DNA from: CAYRVX01 sp964642165
Lineage (GTDB): Bacteria; Planctomycetota; Phycisphaerae; SM23-33
Reading direction: 5' to 3'
DNA: 46,014 bases
Assembly: GCA_964642165.1 (NCBI GenBank)
Contig: CAZXOC010000014.1
Coordinates: forward strand, 1 to 46,014
Shown: positions 9,801 through 18,300 of the stretch, piece after piece
Layout: each line of letters opens with the position of its first letter
Numbering within the stretch: the first letter of the stretch is position 1
Notes under the pieces: model-generated
The model's input: the letters and a program-made list of their open reading frames with translations, nothing else
Told to the model about the DNA's origin: nothing
Databases searched by the model: none
Translations under genes and position numbers: made by a program

Positions 9801-10762
9801 ACGTCGTGCCCGGCGAGACCGTCTGCATCCGCTGCGGCGGCAAGACCCACGCGTGCCGGATCGCGCCGACGGCCCGGCCGGGACAGCACCTATGGCAGCA
9901 GGCCGACGGGGCGTGGATCGACTTCGTGGCCGTCGCCCTCGCCGAGACAGGCCTGTCGGTCCGCGGCGGGCGAGCTCGCCTGTGGCTCCGCAGCAACCTG
10001 TCCGGCGAGGCGGACTTCACCGTCGAGCTGTTGGGCCGACGGCACGCGGCGAGGCTGCCTGCCGGCGAGGACGTGCACCTCGACCTGGCGCTGCCGAAGC
10101 TGACCGAGAACCAGGTGCTGCCCGTGGAGCTGAAGCTCTCGGCCGGGGACTCCCGGATGCGCCGCACGTGGTGGCTCCGGGCGACGCGCGGCTTCCGCCG
10201 CCTCGCCGAGCTGCCGACGCAATTCGAGGCCGGCCAGCGCTTCCGAGGCAAGGACGAAGGCCCGCTGACGACCGGCTCGATCGCCTCCCCGCGGAAGGAC
10301 ATGAGCTGCGGCGGCGTGCGGAAGGACGGCCTGTTCATGCACCCGCCGTGGAAGGGCGGCGTGGGATACTCCTACGTCCTGTACGAGCCGATCGAGCTTC
10401 CGGGCGACGTGCCCGCCGCCTTCCGATGCCGCGTGGGCAAGGGCGACGGCAGCGACCCCGGCGACGGAATCCTCTTTCGCGTCGCCGTCGTCGATGAGCA
10501 GGGACGGCCCAAACCCCTCGCCGAGAAGCACTGGACGCGCCACGCCTGGGGCGAGCTGGCCGCCGACCTGTCGCCGTGGGCGGGAAAGAAGGTCCGCCTC
10601 AAGCTCGTCGCGGACGTCGGGCGGAAAGACAACTCCTCCGGCGACTGGGCGTGCTGGGCGGATCTGCGGATCGAATCGAAGCAGTCGATGACGGACGTGA
10701 CCGTCCACGACAAGCCGGTGCGCCCGCCCGCGAACCAGGTGCGGACAAGGAGCAAGCCATGA
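6851..10762 (+). CDS. 1303-residue secreted protein, probable glycoside hydrolase of uncertain family
   Basis: Starts at the ATG that overlaps the previous stop (ATGA, 6851-6854), behind the purine-rich GAGGAGGGCCGGGGA. Apparent layout: a short signal peptide (YIILAALAVNA); a carbohydrate-binding-like beta-sandwich (about 40-200); a second sandwich (about 240-440, DGKAYVFEYRGTDGRLRYRY); a probable TIM barrel (about 470-770); further beta domains; and a C-terminal jelly roll (about 1140-1290, ending SGDWACWADLRIES). Barrel blocks include KVVITDHETGW (Asp519, Glu521), GFRYGIYNNYTDF, STAYCDVHTA (Asp628) and GPVYSEGANHWYY (Glu676), which are typical places for catalytic acids. The super-sandwich plus barrel order resembles GH101 or GH36-type enzymes, but I recognise no family signature and do not assign one. 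Its neighbours are a lyase-like protein and a GH39-like enzyme, which supports a role in the same glycan pathway. Confidence 0.6.
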   Translation: MTGAVYIILAALAVNARPENVGKRPYEMVRAGRTTDDVPPLVGFEDLAGWRVEVAGARASFSRSREQQIWGRHVGKLLYRGDGKSRRPRVTIRPPRPIPLPKAFDCVRVWVCGNNWAWRPDPTTPRVQIDVLMRPAGGGELAVPLGQVRWKEWWLMHRKLSVAQRAAVAKGASFTGIRITRGTNEADRLLYFDNLAFHREELPALTFPPRRKRGVDPFPGQSPGVNAGPGRLPFPTRDQTILPDNLTTKFTTTLREDGKAYVFEYRGTDGRLRYRYEPAARDMGLVTAQWNDRKPFDVLVGGGVRFATDGGSAAPRRIELLDCRRDGETIVTRMRLRLGDRAMQATCTFRLWQKSLVIDVKCLGGQAGEFVIGRAVGSEGPRLVTVPYLVGDAARPAVLVMGAPGEPLFLTALMDHTRSNASKLTFVNRIDRAGVTCNGGSAYLSKTDGRRNDCFERVFLTVSPRFEEVLPSIPNPKSPWMHVAGERLWRAHGASDRKRDYATWAEIARHGMTKVVITDHETGWRDGGESFTFRTRAAPGKGGDAAQADYARKLHALGFRYGIYNNYTDFAPVNEHWHGDMVTRVPDGNWRTAWARCYNPKPLRAVEYEARLAPVIQRKFALSTAYCDVHTAVRPWSYVDHDARVPGAGTFAQTFYCYGEIMLHQKATWNGPVYSEGANHWYYCGLTDGNYAQDRGYDLPNRPWLVDFDLREMHPLCCNFGMGNPGMFYGRDGLGRTPEQRERRLDRFLAATAAFGHTGFLVRAGGMRSAVRSYYLMQALAAAYAQQKVKRIQYADAGGRLLDTSAAVATGASRRSQVKTTYADGLEVWVNGHSGESWPTPHAKLPPNGYYAVDRTGGLVTWSGADEQGRRFDYVDSPAYVYCDGRGKLRCFAKGACDQAMIALKRDDGRLEVIPVGGPKVVAVSLGGRSATAVALDKDRRPLGPAETRPARGLVHILSRNGAFSYLLTPADKPGREPACERLHVVPGETVCIRCGGKTHACRIAPTARPGQHLWQQADGAWIDFVAVALAETGLSVRGGRARLWLRSNLSGEADFTVELLGRRHAARLPAGEDVHLDLALPKLTENQVLPVELKLSAGDSRMRRTWWLRATRGFRRLAELPTQFEAGQRFRGKDEGPLTTGSIASPRKDMSCGGVRKDGLFMHPPWKGGVGYSYVLYEPIELPGDVPAAFRCRVGKGDGSDPGDGILFRVAVVDEQGRPKPLAEKHWTRHAWGELAADLSPWAGKKVRLKLVADVGRKDNSSGDWACWADLRIESKQSMTDVTVHDKPVRPPANQVRTRSKP

Positions 10763-13185
10763 CCACGCTCCACGCGATCGCGATGGCCGTTCTGGTGGCC
10801 GCCCTGGCCGCCCATGCCGGCGCCGCGGCGCTCAAGCCGCTGGACGTGGCCGGCTTCTTCGTGGAGCCCGGCAAGGAGGCCACGCTGCGATGGAAGGCCG
10901 ACCCGGCGCGGGCCCGGGGCGCCCTGGAGTACACCGTCCGCGACTACTGGGGCCACGCCGTCAGCACCGGCCGGACCCGCGCCGCGGGAAGCGGCGTCAT
11001 CGAGGCGCAGGTCCGCCTCGCCCAGGGCTACTACGACATCGAGCTGCCGGCCGCGAAGCAGCAATTCGGCATCGTCGCCCTGCCGGCGGCCCGGGGCGAG
11101 CCGGATGCCTTCTTCTGCATCGACAGCGCGATGTCCTGGCTGGTCCGCGACGACGACGTGCGGGACGGGCTGGTCCGGGCGCTGCGCCGCTGCGGCATCG
11201 CCATGTCGCGCGAGCGGCTGCACTGGGGACAGGTGCACCGGGCCGCCGAACGGTGGGACTGGCAGGCGGGCGGGCGCTACGAGGCTCTTCGCCGCACCTG
11301 CGCCGCCGCCGGCGTGCCCGTGCTCGAGATGTTCCACGACGCCACGGCGTGGGGCGGGACGGTCGGCAAGTACCCCGACGACCTGGTTGCCGCCGCCCGG
11401 TCGTGGCGCCGGATCGCCCGCCGCTGGCGCGGAACGTGGGGCGCCCTCGAGGCCTGGAACGAGCCGGACATCTTCTTCGGCGGCGACCTGCCCGCCGACC
11501 AGTACGTGCCCCTGGTCAAGGTCCTCGCCTACGTCCTCGCCCAGGAGAACGTCGACCTGCCCCTCGTCGGCGGCGTGCTGGCCCACTGCAACGAGCCGTT
11601 CCTCGACAACGCCGCGGCCAACGGCATGCTCGACTGCGTGCAGGCCGCGAGCTTCCACACCTACGGCCGCGCACCCCAGATGGAGCCGCTCGTCGGCAGG
11701 TACCGCGCGTGGCTCCAACGCAGCGGCAAGGCGACGATGCCCCTGTGGATCACGGAGTGCGGCCGGCCCTGGCGAAAGGGCCCCGATCGCCCGCCGGTCC
11801 GGCAGGACGCCGACAGCGCGCTGGACATCACGATGAAGGCGGTGGAGGCACGTGCGTGCGGCGTCGCGCGCTACTTCGCCTTCGTCTACCCCTTCTACGA
11901 GGAGGGCACGAACAACTTCGGCATGATGGGGCGAAGGGGCACGCCGCTGCGCTCGATGGGGGCCTACGCCCGCGTTGCCTCCGTGCTCGCCGGCAAGCGC
12001 TACCTGGGCGACCTGCGCTTCGACGACCGGACGGTGGACCGCGCCCGCGTCTTCGCCGACGCCAAGGAGACCGTCGCCGTGATCTACCGCCCCCGCCTCG
12101 GCGGGGACGCGCGGGTCAAGCTGCCCGTCCCGCCGACCCGCGCGGAGGGCATCGACGGTCGCCGGCTGGACGTCGGCAAGGACGGCGCCGTTCCCATCGG
12201 CGACGGCCTGGCGTACGTCTGGCTGGAGGGCCCGGAGCTTCGCGGCCACCTGCGCATCGAGACGCCCGCGTCTCGCCTCACCCGGGCCGCACGCCAGGAA
12301 ACGCCCCCCGTGCGGGTCCCGCCCGCGCCCATCGTGCTCCGCTACCAGTTCGACGCGACCAGCGTCAAGCCCAACGCCGCGGGATACCGCGTCAAGGCCA
12401 GCCCGCCCGGCCGGATGGGCCTGATCGTGCGTGTCTTCAACCTGTCGAAGCAGGCCCGGAAGCTCTCGCTGAGCCTCGCCTTCACCGGCGGCGCGGCCCG
12501 GGTGACCGGCCAGGCGACCCGCGAGGCCGCCGTCCCAGCCGAAGGGTCCGTCGCCGCCACCTGGCGGGTCGACCTGTCGCGCGCGTTCGTCGACAGCGAC
12601 CGCGTCCGCGCGGTGGTCACGGCCCGGGGGGCCGCCGGGCGCGTCGCCCCGCTGGCCATCGATTTGTACGGCGAGGCGACCGTGGCGCACCGCCTGCAGC
12701 GGTACGAACAGCACGCGGCGCTGCCGGTGAGCGAAACGTCGCGATGGACGCCCAACGTCGCCGGCCACGGACGCATGGCCATGCGCCGCACCGAGGACGG
12801 GCACTGGCGCCTCACCGTCGAGTTCGGCAAGGGCGACGCGTGGGTCTATCCGTTCTTCCGCCTGCCGGAGACGGTCTCGCTGGCGCGCTACCAGGCCCTG
12901 GTGATCCGCGCCCGGTGCCACCAGGCCGCCGCCGTGCGCCTGTTCCTCTGGGAGGGCGACGCCAACGTGGGCTACCTGACGCCCGCCGCCGTCATCCCCG
13001 CCGACGCCCGGTGGCACACCGCCGCCGTGCGCTTCGACGACCTCTCGCCCAGCGGCGCCAACGACCCCGACCCCAACCACCGCCTGGACCTGGAGAAGGT
13101 CCGGCGAATCTCGATCGGCCTGAACAGCACGGCCCGCAAGAACACCCTCGAGGTCAGCGACGCGTACGTCGTCGGCCGGAAGTGA
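10759..13185 (+). CDS. Secreted clan GH-A glycoside hydrolase (GH39-like) with C-terminal beta domains
   Basis: An 808-residue protein whose ATG overlaps the upstream stop (ATGA, 10759-10762), with AAGGAG about 10 nt upstream. Residues 1-26 form a signal peptide (AIAMAVLVAALAAHAGAAA). The barrel (about 110-450) has both clan GH-A catalytic glutamates: WNEPD with Glu235 as acid/base, and WITECGRPW with Glu333 as nucleophile. AASFHTYGRAP lies between them, as in GH39, GH5 and GH79-type enzymes. The C-terminal half (about 450-808) is beta-rich and ends in a carbohydrate-binding-like jelly roll (LPETVSLARYQALVIRARC, WHTAAVRFDDLSP). A retaining mechanism is expected from clan GH-A. Xylosidase, iduronidase or another exo-activity cannot be told apart here. 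The operon position suggests it acts on fragments made by the two upstream enzymes. Confidence 0.78.
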   Translation: MTTLHAIAMAVLVAALAAHAGAAALKPLDVAGFFVEPGKEATLRWKADPARARGALEYTVRDYWGHAVSTGRTRAAGSGVIEAQVRLAQGYYDIELPAAKQQFGIVALPAARGEPDAFFCIDSAMSWLVRDDDVRDGLVRALRRCGIAMSRERLHWGQVHRAAERWDWQAGGRYEALRRTCAAAGVPVLEMFHDATAWGGTVGKYPDDLVAAARSWRRIARRWRGTWGALEAWNEPDIFFGGDLPADQYVPLVKVLAYVLAQENVDLPLVGGVLAHCNEPFLDNAAANGMLDCVQAASFHTYGRAPQMEPLVGRYRAWLQRSGKATMPLWITECGRPWRKGPDRPPVRQDADSALDITMKAVEARACGVARYFAFVYPFYEEGTNNFGMMGRRGTPLRSMGAYARVASVLAGKRYLGDLRFDDRTVDRARVFADAKETVAVIYRPRLGGDARVKLPVPPTRAEGIDGRRLDVGKDGAVPIGDGLAYVWLEGPELRGHLRIETPASRLTRAARQETPPVRVPPAPIVLRYQFDATSVKPNAAGYRVKASPPGRMGLIVRVFNLSKQARKLSLSLAFTGGAARVTGQATREAAVPAEGSVAATWRVDLSRAFVDSDRVRAVVTARGAAGRVAPLAIDLYGEATVAHRLQRYEQHAALPVSETSRWTPNVAGHGRMAMRRTEDGHWRLTVEFGKGDAWVYPFFRLPETVSLARYQALVIRARCHQAAAVRLFLWEGDANVGYLTPAAVIPADARWHTAAVRFDDLSPSGANDPDPNHRLDLEKVRRISIGLNSTARKNTLEVSDAYVVGRK

Positions 13186-13223
13186 GAATCGTGCCCGGTA
13201 CCAACCAGTGGGAGATCGCACCG

Positions 13224-14237
13224 ATGAGACACGCACTCCAGGCCACCTGCGCGTTGACGGCGCTGGCGCTGGCCGCGTCGAGCCCGGCGGGCGAGGCGCA
13301 GCGACCCGAGTGGGCGAAGAAGGACATCCGCGCCGGCATGGTCGGCTGCGACACCAGCCACGCCGTGGCCTTCGCGCGGGTCCTGAATTCCCGCCCGCAG
13401 TGGCGCGTGCGGGTGGTGGCGGCGTACCCCGAGGCCAGCAAGGACATGCCCGGCCCGAGCGTCCAGCGCCTGCCCCGCTTCGTCGAGACACTGCGCAAGA
13501 GCGGCGTCGAGATCGCGGGGAGCATGGACGAGCTGCTGCGGAAGGTGGACGCCGTGATGATCGAGAGCGTGGACGGCCGCCCGCACCTGCGCCAGGCGAG
13601 GCCCGCCTTCCAGGCCGGCAAGCTCGTGTTCATCGACAAGCCGTTCACCGCGAGCCTGGCCGACGCGCGGGAGATCGTCCGGCTGTCGAAGGAGACACGG
13701 GTGCCCTTCTTTAGCTCCTCGTGCGTCCGCTTCCAGCCGGAGATCGCGAAGCTCCGAACCGCCGGCGGCGTGGGCAAGCTGACGAAGGCCCAGGGCTCCA
13801 GCCCGCTGTCGTTCGAGCCGCACCACCCGGACCTGTTCTGGTACGGCATCCACGGCGTCGAGGCCCTCTACACCATGATGGGCCGCGGCTGCGTCCGCGT
13901 GACGCACAAGGTGGAGAAGACCGTCGAGTCGACCACCGGCACGTGGGCCGACGGGCGCGTCGGCGTCTTCCGCGGCGTCAAGAAGGGCGACTACAAGCCG
14001 CTCGTGAAGCTCTGGGGCACCGACGGCCAGGCCGAGAGCACCGGCGGCTACAACTACAGCGGCCTGTGCGAGGCCATCGCGAAGTTCTTCCAGACCGGCA
14101 AGGCGCCGATCGACCCGGCCGAGACGCTGGAGATCATCGAGTTCATGACCGCCGCCCAGCTCAGCAAGGACCGCGGCGGCAAAGAGGTCACGCTCGCGGA
14201 GGTGCGCAAGCTCAAGGCGCCCCCCAAGGAGCGCTAG
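13224..14237 (+). CDS. Exported Gfo/Idh/MocA-type oxidoreductase with variant DTSH nucleotide loop
   Basis: A 337-residue protein, last gene of the plus-strand polysaccharide operon, 38 nt after the GH39-like gene, with GGGAG at 13210-13214 as ribosome site. Residues 1-25 look like a signal peptide (ATCALTALALAASSPAGEA). The Rossmann loop is atypical: residues 38-46 read GMVGCDTSH in place of GxGxxG. The family EKP triad is DKP at 138-140 (LVFIDKPFT). HHPDLFWYGIHGVEALYTMM and GGYNYSGLCEAI follow, as in an exported Gfo/Idh subgroup. Exported members of this superfamily can retain a bound NAD(P), as in glucose-fructose oxidoreductase. A role in oxidoreductive processing of the sugar released by the upstream enzymes is inference. 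Confidence 0.85.
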   Translation: MRHALQATCALTALALAASSPAGEAQRPEWAKKDIRAGMVGCDTSHAVAFARVLNSRPQWRVRVVAAYPEASKDMPGPSVQRLPRFVETLRKSGVEIAGSMDELLRKVDAVMIESVDGRPHLRQARPAFQAGKLVFIDKPFTASLADAREIVRLSKETRVPFFSSSCVRFQPEIAKLRTAGGVGKLTKAQGSSPLSFEPHHPDLFWYGIHGVEALYTMMGRGCVRVTHKVEKTVESTTGTWADGRVGVFRGVKKGDYKPLVKLWGTDGQAESTGGYNYSGLCEAIAKFFQTGKAPIDPAETLEIIEFMTAAQLSKDRGGKEVTLAEVRKLKAPPKER

Positions 14238-14248
14238 CAACAGCGCCC

Positions 14249-15301
14249 TCAGATCGACTTCAGCAGCGCCGCGAGGCGCGCTTCCCACAGAAGCTCGCCG
14301 AGCTGTCTCTCCAGCGATGCCATCCGGACGCTGAGCCGCGCCCACTCGGCCGCGTCCAGCGGCTTGCCGCTGCCGATGCGCTTGCGGAACGGCTCGACGA
14401 GGTGCCGCGCCGTCTCCAGGCGCAGCGCCATCTCCTTGCGCGTCTCCTGGAGGGGCTCGGCCCGGCCCTCCTTCTCGAGCGTGCCCAGCACGGCGTCCAG
14501 GCGCGTCAGGGCCTCCCGGGCCATCGCCAGGTACGCCTTCCGCGCCGCTCCCTCGCGGCCGAAGATCGCGATCGGCCCGCGGCGGTCGCCCTTGCGGAAC
14601 TCGGCCCGCAGGCCGCCGAGCATCTTCTCCGTCGGCGAGAGCACCAGGTGGGCGAAGCGAACGGGGTCGTGGAAGTTCGCCATCGTCTGCGACCAGTTGG
14701 ACCACTGGCGCCCGCCGACGTAGCGGTCGCGGCAGACGTTGAAGCCCACGACCTTGCCCGCCCTCGGCGCCGCGACGCCCAGGTCGGCCCAGGGGACGGC
14801 CATCTCCAGCGTCCAGCCGTCCGCGGCGACCTTCGTTCGCAGGCGGCTCTTGCTGTTCCACGTCGGGTCGTGCCCGCGCGCGTCGTAGAACGACCCGGCC
14901 AGGTTCACCGCGAACTGGTAGTAGCCGGCGTGATCGTGGTTGGGGTCGAGGAAGATCTCGATCGTCTCGCCGCGGAAGCAGCCGTGGGAGTCCCGCCCCG
15001 CGTGCTCCGGCGTGAGGCGCCCGGCGTTCGGCTCGTCGCAGCGGACGGCGAAGTAGAGGCACCGATCGTCCCAGCCGACGCGGAAGGAGGTCTGGACGGG
15101 CGCCCGCTCGGGCTTGTTGTAGAACGTGAAGCCGCTGACCAGAGGCGCCGCCTTCCAGCACGCATCCGACAGGTCGCCGTCGATCTTCGGCGCGGCCGCA
15201 AACCGCGGGCACGGGTAGACCTTGATCTCGTACGTGTCCTGGCCTTGCGCCGCCGCGGCAAGAACTGCGAGCGCCATCAAGGTTGCCAGTCGCCGGGTCA
15301 T
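14249..15301 (-). CDS. Secreted CBM9-like (DOMON-type) carbohydrate-binding protein
   Basis: A 350-residue protein. A signal peptide (RLATLMALAVLAAAAQG) precedes a CBM9-like domain of about residues 30-230. The domain opens with IDGDLSDACWKAAPLVSGF and has the strand pattern VGWDDRCLYFAVRCDEP, GETIEIFLDPNHDHAGYYQF and GWTLEMAVPWADLG, all typical of CBM9/DOMON-like modules in secreted planctomycete and Bacteroidota proteins. The last third (about 240-350) is charged and predicted helical, rich in Leu, Arg and Glu (RLETARHLVEPFRKRIG). The ribosome site GGGGAGGTGA spans the stop codon of the upstream GH42-like gene, so translation is probably coupled. The gene converges with the plus-strand operon that ends 12 nt away. 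It probably binds sugars or glycans; no catalytic residues are evident. Confidence 0.8.
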   Translation of the reverse strand: MTRRLATLMALAVLAAAAQGQDTYEIKVYPCPRFAAAPKIDGDLSDACWKAAPLVSGFTFYNKPERAPVQTSFRVGWDDRCLYFAVRCDEPNAGRLTPEHAGRDSHGCFRGETIEIFLDPNHDHAGYYQFAVNLAGSFYDARGHDPTWNSKSRLRTKVAADGWTLEMAVPWADLGVAAPRAGKVVGFNVCRDRYVGGRQWSNWSQTMANFHDPVRFAHLVLSPTEKMLGGLRAEFRKGDRRGPIAIFGREGAARKAYLAMAREALTRLDAVLGTLEKEGRAEPLQETRKEMALRLETARHLVEPFRKRIGSGKPLDAAEWARLSVRMASLERQLGELLWEARLAALLKSI

Positions 15302-15305
15302 GGGC

Positions 15306-18300
15306 TCACCTCCCCTCTGCCCGCACGGTCAGCGTGACCGCGACGGGCTCATCCGTGAACAGGTCGATGGCCCGGATGGTCCACTCGCCTGCGGGGTCGT
15401 TGAAGGCGATGGGCAGCGGGATAGGCCTCGGTTCGCCGCCGACGAGGACGACTTGGTGCAGCCACTCAGCGGGCTTGCCGTCGGGCGTGGTCGCGCGGAG
15501 GCGCACGGCGTGCAGGCCGGCGGCCTTCGGCACGTGCAGGCGGAGCGTCGCCGGCTCCCCGGGCGCGACGGTCGGCTTGGCAAGCGTCGCCTTCACCGCC
15601 CTCGGCGGGCGATCGCCGAGGGCCAGGAACGTCGGGCGCGAGCCGTACACCTTCGTCGGGTAGAGCTGCTGAGAGCCGAAGGATCGCTTGTGGCGCAGGT
15701 CGCGGACGCACGGGCCGCCCGACAGGGCGAGCCTCACGTCCTCGTCGTCGCCCTCGCCCTTGTGGCGAAACAGCGCGACGAGTTGGAGCTTGCCGTTCCG
15801 CCAGCGGATCACCTCCAACTTGCGCGTCCGCCTGCCGTGGGTCAGCACCCGCACGGGTCGCTTGACGCCCGCGATGCCAAGCAGCTCGGCCAGCAGGTTC
15901 GCCGCCGCCTCGGGCGCATCGGGCGAATCCAGCTTCGGGTAGCTCGTCATGGCGAAGTTCAGCAGCAGCGCCGCCCCCTTGCCGACGCCCTCGCCCCTGT
16001 TCACGATCATCAGGGGCACGTCGCCGCACCGGCCGTAGGCCTTGCCGCCGGCGAGCGCTACTCCCGCGTCGCAGAGCGCCGCGTCCAGGTCCAGCGGGAT
16101 GCCCTCGAGCCGGCTGGTCGCCCGCGCCTTCCGCGCCGGTCCGCGCCCGGTGCGGCGGATGCCGAACAGGTCGTCCAGGCAGCCGTTGCCGAGCGGCTTG
16201 CAGCGGCCGTCGTAGAGGCCCGGGCGGACGTCGGCGATCACGTGCCCGCCGCCGCGAGCGAATGCGCGGATGACCTCGGCCTCCTTCGGCCCGACGGCCT
16301 CGGCCTGGGAGAGGATCAGCACGCGCCAGCGCTTCGCGTCGAACTCGCCGCGGCGGAGCTGGCGGTCGGTGACGTAGCGGAAGTTCAGCCCCAGCTCGCG
16401 GATCGCCCGGTGCCAGGCCTGGTGGTTGGCCTCGTAGGAGCCGTAGGTGATGCCGCTCTCGACGCGGTTGGCGTAGGACGACGGGTGCGAGAAGAGCATC
16501 GCGACGCCGCCGTCCAGCATCTCGCAGCGCATCAGGAGGTCGCCCAGCCCGTCGCGGACGATCCGCGTGTCCTCGACCAGCTCGCGCGTCGCCGGCCAGG
16601 GCCCCAGGTGCGGCGCCAGGAAGCCGTGGAACCGCCCGATGCAGTCCCACCGCCACCACCACACGCTCGGATAGCCCCGCGTGACCATCCGCCAGTACTT
16701 TCCGATCAGCGAGTCGGCGTCCTTGCGATAGCCCATCCAGTTCGCGCGGGGCAAGCCCCTCGGCGCGATCGACCGCAGGACCTCGTCCGCCGTGCCCGGG
16801 TACGGCGACCAGAAGCCCAGCTCCCGGACGAACAGGTCGATGTCGTCGCCGCGGCCGAAGCGCCCCGCCCCCTCGAAGCCCGTCAGCGCGTTCGGATCGA
16901 TCTTGCGGTACGCGGCGGCGAACTTCTTGCAGTACTGCACGTAGTTCCAGCTCCGGAACGCCTGGCGGTCGTACCATCGCGGGTAGTTCTTCCGCCGCTT
17001 GGCCTCGTGGGCCTGGTTGTCGTCGGCCTTCAGCAGCCGGACCTCGCCGAAGCCCTTGTAGCGGCTGCCCCAGGAGGCGTTGAGGGCGTCGATGCGGCCG
17101 TAGACCCGCTCGAGGTATCGCCGGTAGGCGGCCAGGCAGTGCGCCCCGAGGCACGAGCCGCGGACGTGGTTCTCGTCGCCGAGGGAGTAGACGAACACGC
17201 CGTGCCGCCGGGCCGGGCGGTACTTCTCGGCGAGGGCGGCGATGCGCGGCAGGACCTTGGCGTCGTCGTTCCAGCAGGACGGCTTCATGACGCCCTTGGC
17301 GTCGAAGCCCTCGAGGATGCGCGTGGTGTAGGGCACCCAGGCGATGTCGTAGGCGGCCAGCATGCGCGGGGGAGCGCCGCCGCTGAGCTGGAGCGTCGTG
17401 CCCAGGCGCGCGAGGCTCTCCTCGGCGTACGGGGCGGTCGCCCCGCGGGGGCAGTCCCAGATCAGGAAGTTGAACCGATCGCGGTGGCGCTTGACCACGT
17501 GGAACCACGCGTGGGCGGCGGCGACGTCCGAGCCGGCGGCCTCGACCAGGGCGGCCTCGACGCGGAGCAGCATGGGCATCCAGGGCTCGACGGCGAAGTC
17601 GAAGCTCGCCGGCGCCTCGGCCGGCAGCGCGGCCCGGGCGAGGATTCGCTCGCGGCGGTCGCGGAGGCGCACGACGACCCGCCGGCCGGGCTTGGCGCCC
17701 CCCGCCAGCTCCACCGAGCCGCGAAGTCGATCGCCGACCTCGCCCCAGTCCTGCCGGAGCTTGACGGCCGCCACGCGCCCGGGCGAACGGACGGCGAAGG
17801 GCACGCGGGCCCAGTTCTCGACGCCTCGGGCGCTGCACGCGATCACGTCGAGGTGGTACGCGCCGGCCCGGAGGCGCGGCAGCTTGCGGCGGAGCTTGCC
17901 CTCCTTGGCCTTGGTCGTCTCGGCCGGCAGGTCGATCGCGACGCCGTCGCGGCGGCGCAGCGTCAGCCCGATCGTCAGCGGCCCGGCCGCGGCTCCCTGC
18001 CATGCCACGGTCACCAACTCCGCCGGCAGCGAGGCGCGGTCCACGGCGGATGGCTCCACGGCGACCTTCGGCAGCCGGACCTCCGGCTCGCGTCCCGCGG
18101 CCCAGAGGATCGCCCGCCCGAATCGCTCCTGCCAGGACTCGTAGTCGCTCTGCCAGCCGACGTCGTAGGGGACGTTCGGCCGCTTGGGCAGCACGATGCC
18201 GCGGCCCTTGCCGGCGCGGTAGGCTTCCTTCACGCCGGCGCGTGCGGCGAACGGGCCGAGCTTCGCCAGGCGGTTTGGGGGCTTGAGGATTCGCCGGTCG

